A stretch of 6,387 nucleotides of DNA from Microcaldota archaeon (lineage in GTDB: Archaea; Micrarchaeota; Micrarchaeia; Micrarchaeales; CABMGC01). Shown piece by piece: positions 1 to 5,203 of this stretch; position 1 is the stretch's first letter; each line of letters opens with the position of its first letter. The notes below the pieces were generated by a model. The model searched no databases. It was not told where the DNA came from and saw only the letters and a list, made by a program, of their open reading frames with translations. The stretch is taken from assembly GCA_021805625.1 (NCBI GenBank), contig JAJZEU010000035.1:1-6387 (forward strand), read 5' to 3'. The position numbers and the translations under genes are program-made.

Positions 1-609
1 GATGACGTTGTGCTCAGAGGGGAAGATATCTGTGTTGCCGCCGTATGTGCTCTCGGTTATAAGTGTTTCGGCATTCAGTCGCTCGGTGTATGCGCCTGGC
101 AAGAGTTTCGTGCTCCTCAAGTTTATGTCACCTGTGTACAGCAGGGACTCCTTTCCGTCGCTCACGTGTACCATGGCGCTGCCGAGTATGTGCCCTGCCG
201 GCAAGAGCTTGAGTGTCAGACCATTGATCTTGAACTCGCTGTGGTACTCTGCGAACTTGAAGTGCTTCTGCATCTTTTGCAGGCCTTCCTTGCTCACGTT
301 CTTGGGGTTGCTTATGTGCATGTAGTCGTTTATAAGCACATTCGTGAGCTCAAACGTAGGCTTTGTCGAATAGACGTAGCCCTCCCATCCTGTCGAGAAT
401 ATGTGCGGTATGTATCCGCTGTGATCAAGGTGCGCATGACTGAGCACTATGGCATCAACGTCCCTAAGCTCGCTGTCATCAAGAACAGGATATTGCTCCT
501 GCTCGCCTAGCTTCACTCCTGCATCAAGCAGGATCTTTGCATTTCCTCCTTCAACCATTATGCAGCTCCTTCCTACTTCCGAAGCCGCTCCAAAAAATCT
601 TATCTTCAA
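1..609 (-). CDS. aCPSF2-like beta-CASP metallo-ribonuclease, N-terminal part (C-terminus beyond window)
   Basis: Archaeal member of the metallo-beta-lactamase/beta-CASP nucleases, a family that trims or cuts RNA in the cytoplasm with two zinc ions. The 203 codons present cover the first half of the catalytic domain: the N-terminal GAASEVGRSC strand, D29 in LLDAG, the HAHLDH zinc motif at residues 58-63, H140 in AGHILGSA, D161 in TGDIN, and the acidic beta-CASP residue E186 in ITESTYGG. There is no KH domain ahead of the catalytic domain, which argues for aCPSF2 rather than aCPSF1; aRNase J is less likely from the motif wording. The start is a TTG at 609-607: it places the protein exactly where family members begin, is preceded by GATGAT as a Shine-Dalgarno-like site, and an in-frame TGA lies a few codons upstream with no ATG between. 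The rest of the beta-CASP domain and the C-terminus lie outside. Confidence 0.88.
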   Translation of the reverse strand, partial: MKIRFFGAASEVGRSCIMVEGGNAKILLDAGVKLGEQEQYPVLDDSELRDVDAIVLSHAHLDHSGYIPHIFSTGWEGYVYSTKPTFELTNVLINDYMHISNPKNVSKEGLQKMQKHFKFAEYHSEFKINGLTLKLLPAGHILGSAMVHVSDGKESLLYTGDINLRSTKLLPGAYTERLNAETLITESTYGGNTDIFPSEHNVI

Positions 610-803
610 TAAATCATCTTTTCTTATTGTTCAATTTCCAATTTCTATCAATTCTATCTTCATTTTACTTGTGTATTATGTTCGTTTAATCATTCTGTTT
701 GCAGCTCATGCCAATTGCAACCCATAACTAGTCCGTTGACTTTTCTTGCCATCCGCGGCTTTGTTCGTTTCTTCTTTTTTGCATCAGAATTCCTGTCTTT
801 TGT
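610..803 (-). promoter_or_regulatory. Gene-free gap upstream of the aCPSF2-like gene; presumed promoter region
   Basis: These 194 bases separate the stop of the coiled-coil gene from the TTG start of the nuclease. The half nearest the nuclease is AT-rich, as expected for a promoter, but I cannot single out one convincing TATA box. The half nearest the coiled-coil gene contains only two overlapping micro-ORFs of 18 and 20 codons, which I do not call as genes. No convincing hairpin or RNA gene was seen. The gap suggests that the nuclease is transcribed separately from the uL30 cluster. Confidence 0.35.
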
Positions 804-1421
804 TCAGTTCGTATCTATGTAGCTGCTTTCCTCGTCGCTTCCCTTCGCTTCTTTCATGATTGCGATGTCTTCAAGGCTTATGGCCTTCGTGCGCTCATGG
901 TGGGGCTCGTGCCTAACCTGCTTCTGTCTGTGGCCGGATAGGGCTCTAAGCGCAGAATAGAGCTCGTCGAGCTTCAAATTGCTCACCTTTATCTTCTCCT
1001 CCTGGGCGTCTATCTCCTTCTTGAGCTCTTCAATGTCGCCTGCTACCAACTCGACTTTCCTCTTTACCTTGTAGCTCTTGAGGGCTTTCTCCAGGTCCTC
1101 GTCTATCGCCTTGATCTTCCTTATGAGTTCCTTCTCAGAATTTAGGGTAGATGCCTCGGTTGCAATCCTGAACTCCAGCTTCTCTTTCTGCCTCTTGAGG
1201 TATCCTATGTTCCTAGGCTTCTCCTTGTTCATCTCGTTGAGCTTCGAGAATGTTTCGAATTCGGCCTGCTTGTACGCCAGCTTATGCCTCAGTCTCTTGG
1301 CGCCTATGATAAGGGATAGTCTGCTATTCTTCTCGCTCTCTATTTGCTTCTTGAGCTCAACAGCCTTCGGATTTTCTGTCTGTTCGGTAGGCTTGGCATC
1401 TGCCGCAGCTGTCGGCTTCAC
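804..1421 (-). CDS. COG1340-like archaeal coiled-coil protein, function unknown
   Basis: A 205-aa highly charged, almost entirely helical protein with no signal peptide or membrane segment. Residues about 20-160 are Lys/Glu-rich with heptad-like spacing, as in a long coiled coil. The stretch from about 65 to 112, with KPRNIGYLKRQKEKLEF followed by STLNSEKELIRKIKAID, resembles the conserved centre of the archaeal coiled-coil family COG1340, whose role is not established. The tail (165-205) is His-rich (HRQKQVRHEPHHER) and then acidic. The start is a GTG at 1421-1419: no ATG or TTG exists in frame between it and the upstream in-frame stop, and AAGGT lies about 11 bases before it. It follows the glycosyltransferase by 40 bases and probably shares its transcript. 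The family assignment rests on motif resemblance only. Confidence 0.72.
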   Translation of the reverse strand: MKPTAAADAKPTEQTENPKAVELKKQIESEKNSRLSLIIGAKRLRHKLAYKQAEFETFSKLNEMNKEKPRNIGYLKRQKEKLEFRIATEASTLNSEKELIRKIKAIDEDLEKALKSYKVKRKVELVAGDIEELKKEIDAQEEKIKVSNLKLDELYSALRALSGHRQKQVRHEPHHERTKAISLEDIAIMKEAKGSDEESSYIDTN

Positions 1422-1461
1422 GTCAATTGCTACCTTCTGCTGCGAACTCTCCTCTTTGCCT

Positions 1462-2637
1462 TCACTCAGTAAATCGCCTTTCGTTATTTGACAAGACTAG
1501 TCTATAAACATCAATGAGGTCTCCGGTCACTTTCTCTGCTGAGAACTCCTTTGCTGTCCTGACCGCACCTTCTTTATATGCACCGCCATTGTTTAAAATC
1601 TTTTCTATCTTCTTTGCGCACTGCAGATAGTTGCCCGGGTTGAACTTCTCGCCGTTCTTGCCATTCTTCACTATTTCTTTCAGCGCAAGCGCGTTAGCGG
1701 CGACAACGGGCTTGCCGGTCGCCATAGCCTCGAGGGGCACTATCCCCTGCGTCTCGAACGTGGAGGGCGTGCAGAGCATGTCGCTCGCCGCATAGAGGCT
1801 TGGAAGCGCCACGTCGCTGATGAACCCCAAGAAGCTTACGTTGCTAAGCCCTAGGCGGCGCGCCATTTCCTGATAGCTTGCAAGCATCGGTCCCGTGCCG
1901 CCGATGATGAACCTTATATCGCCCCTCCTTCTGAGTTCGTGCGCGGCTTTAAGCAGCACATCTATGTTCTTCTCCCTGCTGATCCGCCCAAGATAGAGGA
2001 CTACCTTTTCTCTATCTTTTATTCCCAGCTTTTTCCTGAAATAATCCCCAGTTATCATTGGATTGAATCTCTTCGTATCTATTGCGTTTGGCACAATGTG
2101 CACATTTTTTATCTTGTATCTTTTCAGTATTTTTTCCACCACGCCTGAAGGCGCTATCGTGGCATCGCACCTCCTGTAGAAGAACTTGGTGTACTTCCAC
2201 AAGTACTTGGTGGTAAACTTCTTGATCCTGGCGTTCTTCGGATGGTAAGCCTCTAGTGCTTTGTTGTTTACCATTGTGTGGTATGATCCCACTATCGGAT
2301 ATTTGAGCAGCTTTGCTGTTAGGAGGGCCGTGAAGCCTATCGCAAACGGTGTCTGGGCGTGTATAAGGTCGAGATTTAGCGACTGGGCCTTGAAAACGGC
2401 GTGGTATGGAAAGATCGCCAGCTTGTACTGCGGGTAGGGACGGAAATTTACGCCCTGCATGACAAATACGTGCCTGCTGGAATATCTTTTCTTGGATCTT
2501 GCATCGCCGCTGGTAAAGATGAATACTTCGTGGCCCATTTTCTCCAGCTCGGCTTTGGCTGTGAGCATTGAGGTAACGACTCCGTCAACAGCCGGCAGAT
2601 ACGTGTCTGAATAAAAAGCGATCTTCAGCGATTCCAT
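1462..2637 (-). CDS. GT4-family (GT-B fold) glycosyltransferase
   Basis: A retaining glycosyltransferase of family GT4, 391 aa from ATG, a usual length for the family. It transfers a sugar from a nucleotide donor, probably at the inner face of the membrane. The N-terminal Rossmann half opens with KIAFYSDTYLPAVDGVVTS, the acceptor-side glycine-rich loop of lipid-acting GT4 enzymes, and has GSYHT at about 117-121. The donor half has VPNAIDTKRF near 182-191, YLGRISREKN near 215-224, GGTGPM near 246-251, and the EX7E signature (E295 and E303 in FETQGIVPLEA). It resembles archaeal and bacterial diacylglycerol or phosphatidylinositol glycosyltransferases, but donor and acceptor cannot be read from sequence. 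A TTG directly before the ATG (2640-2638) would add one residue; ATG at 2637-2635 is preferred. It begins 4 bases after uL15 stops, in the place secY often occupies. Confidence 0.9.
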   Translation of the reverse strand: MESLKIAFYSDTYLPAVDGVVTSMLTAKAELEKMGHEVFIFTSGDARSKKRYSSRHVFVMQGVNFRPYPQYKLAIFPYHAVFKAQSLNLDLIHAQTPFAIGFTALLTAKLLKYPIVGSYHTMVNNKALEAYHPKNARIKKFTTKYLWKYTKFFYRRCDATIAPSGVVEKILKRYKIKNVHIVPNAIDTKRFNPMITGDYFRKKLGIKDREKVVLYLGRISREKNIDVLLKAAHELRRRGDIRFIIGGTGPMLASYQEMARRLGLSNVSFLGFISDVALPSLYAASDMLCTPSTFETQGIVPLEAMATGKPVVAANALALKEIVKNGKNGEKFNPGNYLQCAKKIEKILNNGGAYKEGAVRTAKEFSAEKVTGDLIDVYRLVLSNNERRFTE

Positions 2638-2641
2638 CAAA

Positions 2642-3046
2642 TCATTTGGCCAGAGGCACGGCCTCCCCGCCAGAACCTTTTATCTTCTCCTGCGCCTTCT
2701 TGGAAAAGCCCATTGCCTTTATTATAGCAGGTTTTTCAAGCGTGCCGTTGCCTAGAACTTTGTAGCCCTTGAGCTCTATCGTCGGCTTCTGCTCTGTGCT
2801 CGCCATTGCAAGCTCCGAGATGCCGTACAGATCTATCTCTTTGAGCTTTCTCTGCTTCCATACGGCAAAGCCCTTCTTCCTTATCCGCTCCGGCTCGTAC
2901 TTGACTATGTATGTGAACTTGTTCTTTCTTCCTCCATTTCCCGTGCCGCCCCTGTCTCCCGCGCCCCTCCTGTTCTTTATGTTGCCGGCTCCCCAGCTGC
3001 GCGTGCCGTGGTACCTCCTGTTTTTCTTCTTTAGCCTAACTACCAT
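2642..3046 (-). CDS. rpl15: 50S ribosomal protein uL15 (archaeal L15)
   Basis: Large-subunit ribosomal protein, 134 aa, slightly short for an archaeal uL15. The N-terminus is the basic, glycine-rich extension that threads into 23S rRNA (MVVRLKKKNRRYHGTRSWG, then repeated RGG/GNGG turns near 26-39). The globular part carries the family pattern around KYEPERIRKKGF and ends with the TLEKPAIIKAMGFSKKAQEKIKGSGG segment. The reading frame is open far upstream, but homology begins at the ATG at 3046-3044. The Shine-Dalgarno-like GGATGATC lies just before it, inside the uL30 coding end. Its start overlaps the uL30 stop by one base (TGATG), so translational coupling with uL30 is likely. Confidence 0.95.
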   Translation of the reverse strand: MVVRLKKKNRRYHGTRSWGAGNIKNRRGAGDRGGTGNGGRKNKFTYIVKYEPERIRKKGFAVWKQRKLKEIDLYGISELAMASTEQKPTIELKGYKVLGNGTLEKPAIIKAMGFSKKAQEKIKGSGGEAVPLAK

Positions 3047-3477
3047 CAGATCATCCTTCCAATCAGCTTGTTTATCTCCTCGCCGCGATAGCCCAGGGCG
3101 CCGCCGATGCTGTAGCTCTTCTTTATGGGCTCGTAGCCCTTCCTTGGGGGCTTCATCGCAAATGGAACCCTCATGCCCAATTCTTTGGCGCTCTTCTTGC
3201 CCTGCATAAGCTCTGCCAACTGGCTTGCCTCGAGTTTTGCCCCCTTCTTTTGCATGAGCTTTGAGAGCATTTCCTCGCTTATCTCTCCGTAGGTTACGAA
3301 GCTCTCGCATTTCTTTATCATGCCCATCGAGGACTTGTTGGCATACAGCAGCGCAAGGTTATTCACGCGCTTGAGGTTGAGCCTCTTCATCGTTTCGGCT
3401 ATGCTCTGCCTGACGTTCGTCCTGCCCCTAATGCGAATAATGGCGAGTAATCTGTTCTCTATGTTTTTCTTTGCCAT
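3046..3477 (-). CDS. rpl30: 50S ribosomal protein uL30 (archaeal L30/L7e type)
   Basis: Large-subunit ribosomal protein of 143 aa, the longer archaeal/eukaryotic L7e-type rather than the ~60-aa bacterial form. The N-terminus RLLAIIRIRGRTNVRQSIAETMKRLNL is the diagnostic first strand and helix, followed by KRVNNLALLYANKSSMGMIKKCESFVTYGEI. The C-terminal half has FAMKPPRKGYEPIKKSYSIGGALGYRGEEINKLIGRM, typical of archaeal members. The ATG at 3477-3475 gives the expected N-terminus; no strong Shine-Dalgarno sequence is seen. In most archaea uS5 lies directly upstream. Here a 67-base gap with a TATA-like element and then htpX are found instead, so uL30 looks like the first gene of its transcript. 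Confidence 0.95.
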   Translation of the reverse strand: MAKKNIENRLLAIIRIRGRTNVRQSIAETMKRLNLKRVNNLALLYANKSSMGMIKKCESFVTYGEISEEMLSKLMQKKGAKLEASQLAELMQGKKSAKELGMRVPFAMKPPRKGYEPIKKSYSIGGALGYRGEEINKLIGRMI

Positions 3478-3526
3478 AAAAACACGACTGTGTTCCTGTG
3501 AAAAGCCATATCTATTGTTCCGGGAA

Positions 3527-3538
3527 GATTTTTAATAC
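3527..3538 (-). promoter_or_regulatory. TATA-like box for the uL30-uL15-GT4 cluster
   Basis: On the minus strand this reads GTATTAAAAATC. It lies in the 67-base gap between the htpX stop and the uL30 start. A start about 26 bases downstream of its centre would give a leader of roughly 29 bases. Position and composition fit an archaeal TATA box; no transcript data support it. Confidence 0.5.
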
Positions 3539-3544
3539 GTTATG

Positions 3545-4525
3545 CTAGCTGTTTTCCTTCAGTCTTGCCAGCATTATTATGCGCTTGTATGTGGGCGGAT
3601 GGGTTGAGAAAAGGGAGCCGAATATGCCGCGCGCTGGTCCGCCTTCCCTCTTTGCCGATGCCTTCAGGGCTGCAATATCGATGCTTGGGAGGAGCTTTTT
3701 TATCTCCGATTCATGCTTTTCTATCTCCATTAGGTCCTTCCTTGCCGAGAGGTTGTCTGCTATGAAGAAAGATCTTGTAACCGTAGACTGCCCCGGCTGC
3801 TGCGGAGATGCAGCAAGATTGTACGTTATTTTGGAGAGTGCGCTTGCAAGATGCTCCGGTTTCTGCGTTGCCTGCGCCGAATAGGTATCGGCAAAAGTCT
3901 CCCTTGTCCTTGAGAGGGAAAGCATGAGGAGCTCTGTCATGAAATACACCGCAAACGCGACCATGCCTATGAGCATTATGTAGGCTCCGCCGTTTCTGCT
4001 GTTTCCGCGGAACCCGCCGAAGAAGAATACCTCCGCTATAATAAACGCTATCATGGGTATGAAAGAAACTATTGTCATAATTGTGAAGTCGTTGTGCTTT
4101 ATGTGGCCTATCTCGTGAGCCAGCACCGCCCTCAGCTCGTCCTTGTTCACGGAGCCGAGCAGACCCTCGTGAACGACAAGAGTCGCGCCTTTCCTGGTTC
4201 TTCCGAAGACGAACGCGTTTGAATCCTTGCTTGGACTGATTGCAATCCTCGGCACAGGAACATTCGCCTGCTGCGCAAGCTCGCTCACCGTTGAATGGAG
4301 GTCCGGATATTCATCCTCTTTTATGTACCTGAGCCTTGATGCTACTTTTATTATGAATGGCGAGGCGTACCATTGCAGAACGAAGAACAAAGCCACGAAA
4401 ACAAGTATGCCTATACTCGAAACCCCCATCAGGTAGAGGACTGCAAATATTATGATGAAGCCTATCGCGAATACAAGCCCAAGGGTAAGGTACATCTTGG
4501 CCTTCAGCTCTGCTATCGCGCCCAT
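3545..4525 (-). CDS. htpX: HtpX-family membrane zinc metalloprotease (M48)
   Basis: Integral membrane endopeptidase of family M48B, which degrades misfolded or damaged membrane proteins. The 326 residues contain two N-terminal membrane segments (about 11-34 and 37-60), the HEIGH zinc motif at 137-141 inside ELRAVLAHEIGHIKHND, two further membrane segments (about 148-170 and 181-205), the third zinc ligand E209 in SRTRETFADTYSA, and the C-terminal family motif STHPPTYKRI near 308-316. All catalytic residues are intact. The frame is open 117 codons further upstream, but that extension is AT-rich non-coding sequence covering the hairpins. The chosen ATG at 4525-4523 is preceded by TGATC as a Shine-Dalgarno-like site and by a TATA box at a distance giving a short leader. 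It stops 67 bases before uL30 starts and is probably transcribed separately. Confidence 0.93.
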   Translation of the reverse strand: MGAIAELKAKMYLTLGLVFAIGFIIIFAVLYLMGVSSIGILVFVALFFVLQWYASPFIIKVASRLRYIKEDEYPDLHSTVSELAQQANVPVPRIAISPSKDSNAFVFGRTRKGATLVVHEGLLGSVNKDELRAVLAHEIGHIKHNDFTIMTIVSFIPMIAFIIAEVFFFGGFRGNSRNGGAYIMLIGMVAFAVYFMTELLMLSLSRTRETFADTYSAQATQKPEHLASALSKITYNLAASPQQPGQSTVTRSFFIADNLSARKDLMEIEKHESEIKKLLPSIDIAALKASAKREGGPARGIFGSLFSTHPPTYKRIIMLARLKENS

Positions 4526-4557
4526 TCGATCAGCAATGGTATCATGCCGTTTAATCA

Positions 4558-4570
4558 ATATATATCTTTG
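4558..4570 (-). promoter_or_regulatory. Proximal TATA-like box for htpX
   Basis: The minus strand reads CAAAGATATATAT here. A start about 26 bases downstream would fall near 4539, giving an htpX leader of about 14 bases. A second TATA-like block at 4663-4672 could instead drive a longer transcript through the two hairpins. Confidence 0.5.
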
Positions 4571-4586
4571 CAGAGGATTCGCATTC

Positions 4587-4614
4587 AGAGCAGGCGGCGA
4601 AAGCCGCCTGCTTT
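4587..4614. repeat. GC-rich perfect hairpin 1 with GAAA loop (hairpin-repeat copy A)
   Basis: Ten perfect base pairs (4589-4598 with 4603-4612) enclose GAAA on the plus strand (4599-4602). On the plus strand G4588-T4613 and A4587-T4614 extend the stem. The sequence GCCTGCTTTCTGGGTGT overlapping its 3' arm (4606-4622) recurs with one inserted base at 4796-4813, directly before the 98-aa gene. A related stem with the same GGCGG/CCGCC core lies at 5123-5144. It sits between the divergent htpX and 98-aa genes, upstream of the proximal htpX TATA box. There is no T-tract after either arm, so it is not a standard terminator. Confidence 0.75.
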
Positions 4615-4621
4615 CTGGGTG

Positions 4622-4641
4622 TGCCAAACTTTCGCTTGGCA
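4622..4641 (-). repeat. Hairpin 2 with GAAA loop on the minus strand
   Basis: The minus strand reads TGCCAAGC, GAAA, GTTTGGCA: eight pairs including one G-U wobble closed by a GNRA-type tetraloop. On the plus strand the wobble becomes an A-C mismatch, so this stem fits a minus-strand RNA better. It lies 7 bases from hairpin 1 and starts almost exactly where a minus-strand transcript from the TATA-like block at 4663-4672 would begin. Confidence 0.55.
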
Positions 4642-4662
4642 TTGAGTATATTGATAATATAG

Positions 4663-4672
4663 ATTTATAAAT
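4663..4672. promoter_or_regulatory. Palindromic TATA-like block ATTTATAAAT in the divergent region
   Basis: A perfect 10-base AT palindrome inside a very AT-rich stretch (about 4642-4740). On the minus strand a start 26 bases away would lie near 4641, at the first base of hairpin 2, giving htpX a structured leader of about 115 bases or producing a separate small RNA. It could also serve the plus-strand gene, with a start near 4694. Being symmetric, it shows no orientation. Confidence 0.35.
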
Positions 4673-4717
4673 ATTGCTACTTAAGTAAAAAACTTTGTGG
4701 AAAGTATAAGAATCTTT

Positions 4718-4763
4718 CTTTAAATAAATATTTAGGTAAGAGTGTAGACCAAACACTATAAAG
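4718..4763 (+). promoter_or_regulatory. Candidate TATA boxes for the 98-aa gene
   Basis: Two plus-strand candidates lie here: CTTTAAATAAAT near 4717-4728 and ACTATAAAG near 4755-4763. They would start transcripts near 4750 or 4785, giving leaders of about 68 or 33 bases. The longer leader would include the AGGAA-GAAA-TTCCT hairpin at 4769-4786. The sequence does not settle which is used. Confidence 0.35.
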
Positions 4764-4768
4764 AATTG

Positions 4769-4786
4769 GTAGGAAGAAATTCCTGC
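4769..4786 (+). other. Small hairpin with GAAA loop in the presumed leader of the 98-aa gene
   Basis: AGGAA (4771-4775) pairs with TTCCT (4780-4784) around a GAAA loop. A T-G wobble and a G-C pair extend it to seven pairs. It is AT-rich and weak alone, but it is the third stem in under 200 bases closed by GAAA, and it precedes the repeat copy holding the ribosome-binding site. Confidence 0.4.
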
Positions 4787-4795
4787 GGATTTGCT

Positions 4796-4813
4796 GCCTG
4801 CTTCTCTGGGTGT
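4796..4813 (+). repeat. Hairpin-repeat copy B, overlapping the ribosome-binding site of the 98-aa gene
   Basis: GCCTGCTTCTCTGGGTGT matches 4606-4622 except for one inserted C. Similarity continues leftward: GCGG, then 4-5 unmatched bases, then GCTGCCTGC here against GCCGCCTGC in copy A. GCGG (4785-4788) can pair with CTGC (4794-4797) as a degenerate stem. The GGGTG at 4808-4812 acts as the Shine-Dalgarno-like site for the ATG at 4818. Confidence 0.65.
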
Positions 4814-4817
4814 AAAT

Positions 4818-5114
4818 ATGGGTGTAGTAGAAAAAAGGCTGCAAGATGGAACGAAAAGGATTGCAAAAAACGCCATCGCCAGGATACTTGAGGATATGTA
4901 TCCCGAGGAGCCATGCTACAGTGTTGTCGAGAATCTGCTCGAGATGCTGAGGCTGGCTGCTCTTGCGGTGACAACAGCGAAGCTCGATGGACAGACAGGC
5001 AAGGGACGCAGCTTCGAGCTGCACAGCGACATCTCTGAAGATGCAGTTGCGACGCAACTGTGCGGGACAGGGCTTGACAAGGTGCTTCCGTACCTGCGGG
5101 TTCTGTCGGAATAA
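4818..5114 (+). CDS. Small protein of unknown function (98 aa)
   Basis: I do not recognise this family. The 98-aa protein has no signal peptide and no clear membrane segment. Residues about 1-30 are a basic-acidic amphipathic helix (EKRLQDGTKRIAKNAIARILEDMYPEEP). A helical, partly hydrophobic stretch ENLLEMLRLAALAVTTAK follows, then a Gly/Ser-rich turn and a C-terminal helix ending GTGLDKVLPYLRVLSE. There are two cysteines, too far apart to look like a zinc knuckle. The ATG at 4818 is chosen because GGGTG lies 6-10 bases before it; the frame stays open nine codons further to a TTG at 4791, but that part overlaps the repeat. Third positions are GC-rich, as in a true gene. It is divergent from htpX, flanked by related hairpins, and followed in the same direction by the C39-like gene, which has its own promoter. 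Confidence 0.7.
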   Translation: MGVVEKRLQDGTKRIAKNAIARILEDMYPEEPCYSVVENLLEMLRLAALAVTTAKLDGQTGKGRSFELHSDISEDAVATQLCGTGLDKVLPYLRVLSE

Positions 5115-5148
5115 GCAGATAAAGAGGCGGATTTATCCGCCTCTCTGC
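5115..5148 (+). terminator. GC-rich hairpin directly after the 98-aa stop codon
   Basis: AGAGGCGGA (5123-5131) pairs with TCCGCCTCT (5136-5144) around TTTA. An outer GCAG (5115-5118) pairs with CTGC (5145-5148), leaving a four-base bulge. It begins at the base after the TAA. No T-tract follows, so it is not a typical archaeal terminator and may instead be an mRNA end-stabilising or processing structure. Its GGCGG/CCGCC core and GCGGATTT are shared with copies A and B respectively. Confidence 0.5.
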
Positions 5149-5171
5149 AGCCTGGACAAATTTCAAGCAAT

Positions 5172-5181
5172 GCTTAAATAC
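5172..5181 (+). promoter_or_regulatory. TATA-like box of the C39-like gene; leaderless arrangement
   Basis: GCTTAAATAC is centred near 5176, about 27 bases before the ATG at 5204. An archaeal transcript would therefore begin at or within a few bases of the start codon. No Shine-Dalgarno sequence precedes the ATG, which fits a leaderless mRNA. Confidence 0.6.
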
Positions 5182-5203
5182 CCCCTAAGGCATAACTTAT
5201 AGT

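Noticed and set aside
10..510. Plus-strand open frame of 166 codons opposite the aCPSF2-like gene
   Set aside because: It is a shadow of the minus-strand nuclease, which carries all the recognisable motifs; the plus-strand translation has no family features.
690..784. Two overlapping minus-strand micro-ORFs (18 codons at 784-728, 20 codons at 752-690) in the gap before the nuclease
   Set aside because: They are short, overlap each other in different frames, and show no conserved pattern. The first has only a weak GGAAT upstream. Chance explains them.
3047..3310. Upstream extension of the uL15 reading frame by 88 codons
   Set aside because: It overlaps the uL30 coding sequence, its translation is Arg/Gly-rich frame-shadow, and uL15 homology begins at the ATG at 3046 behind a good ribosome-binding site.
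4621..4662. Short GTG-started ORF of 13 codons after repeat copy A, mimicking the ribosome-binding site arrangement at copy B
   Set aside because: It is too short and lies across hairpin 2; it is more likely a by-product of the repeat than a leader peptide.
4587..4817. tRNA or other classical RNA gene in the divergent region
   Set aside because: No cloverleaf, T-loop or known RNA motif could be fitted; only isolated stems are present.
4526..4876. N-terminal extension of htpX by 117 codons
   Set aside because: It runs through the AT-rich intergenic region and the hairpins, is unlike any HtpX N-terminus, and would overlap the divergent 98-aa gene. The ATG at 4525 gives the normal length and topology.
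4587..5148. CRISPR array, insertion sequence or attachment site based on the repeated hairpins
   Set aside because: Only two or three diverged copies with unequal spacing exist, with no transposase, integrase or cas genes and no target-site duplications seen.
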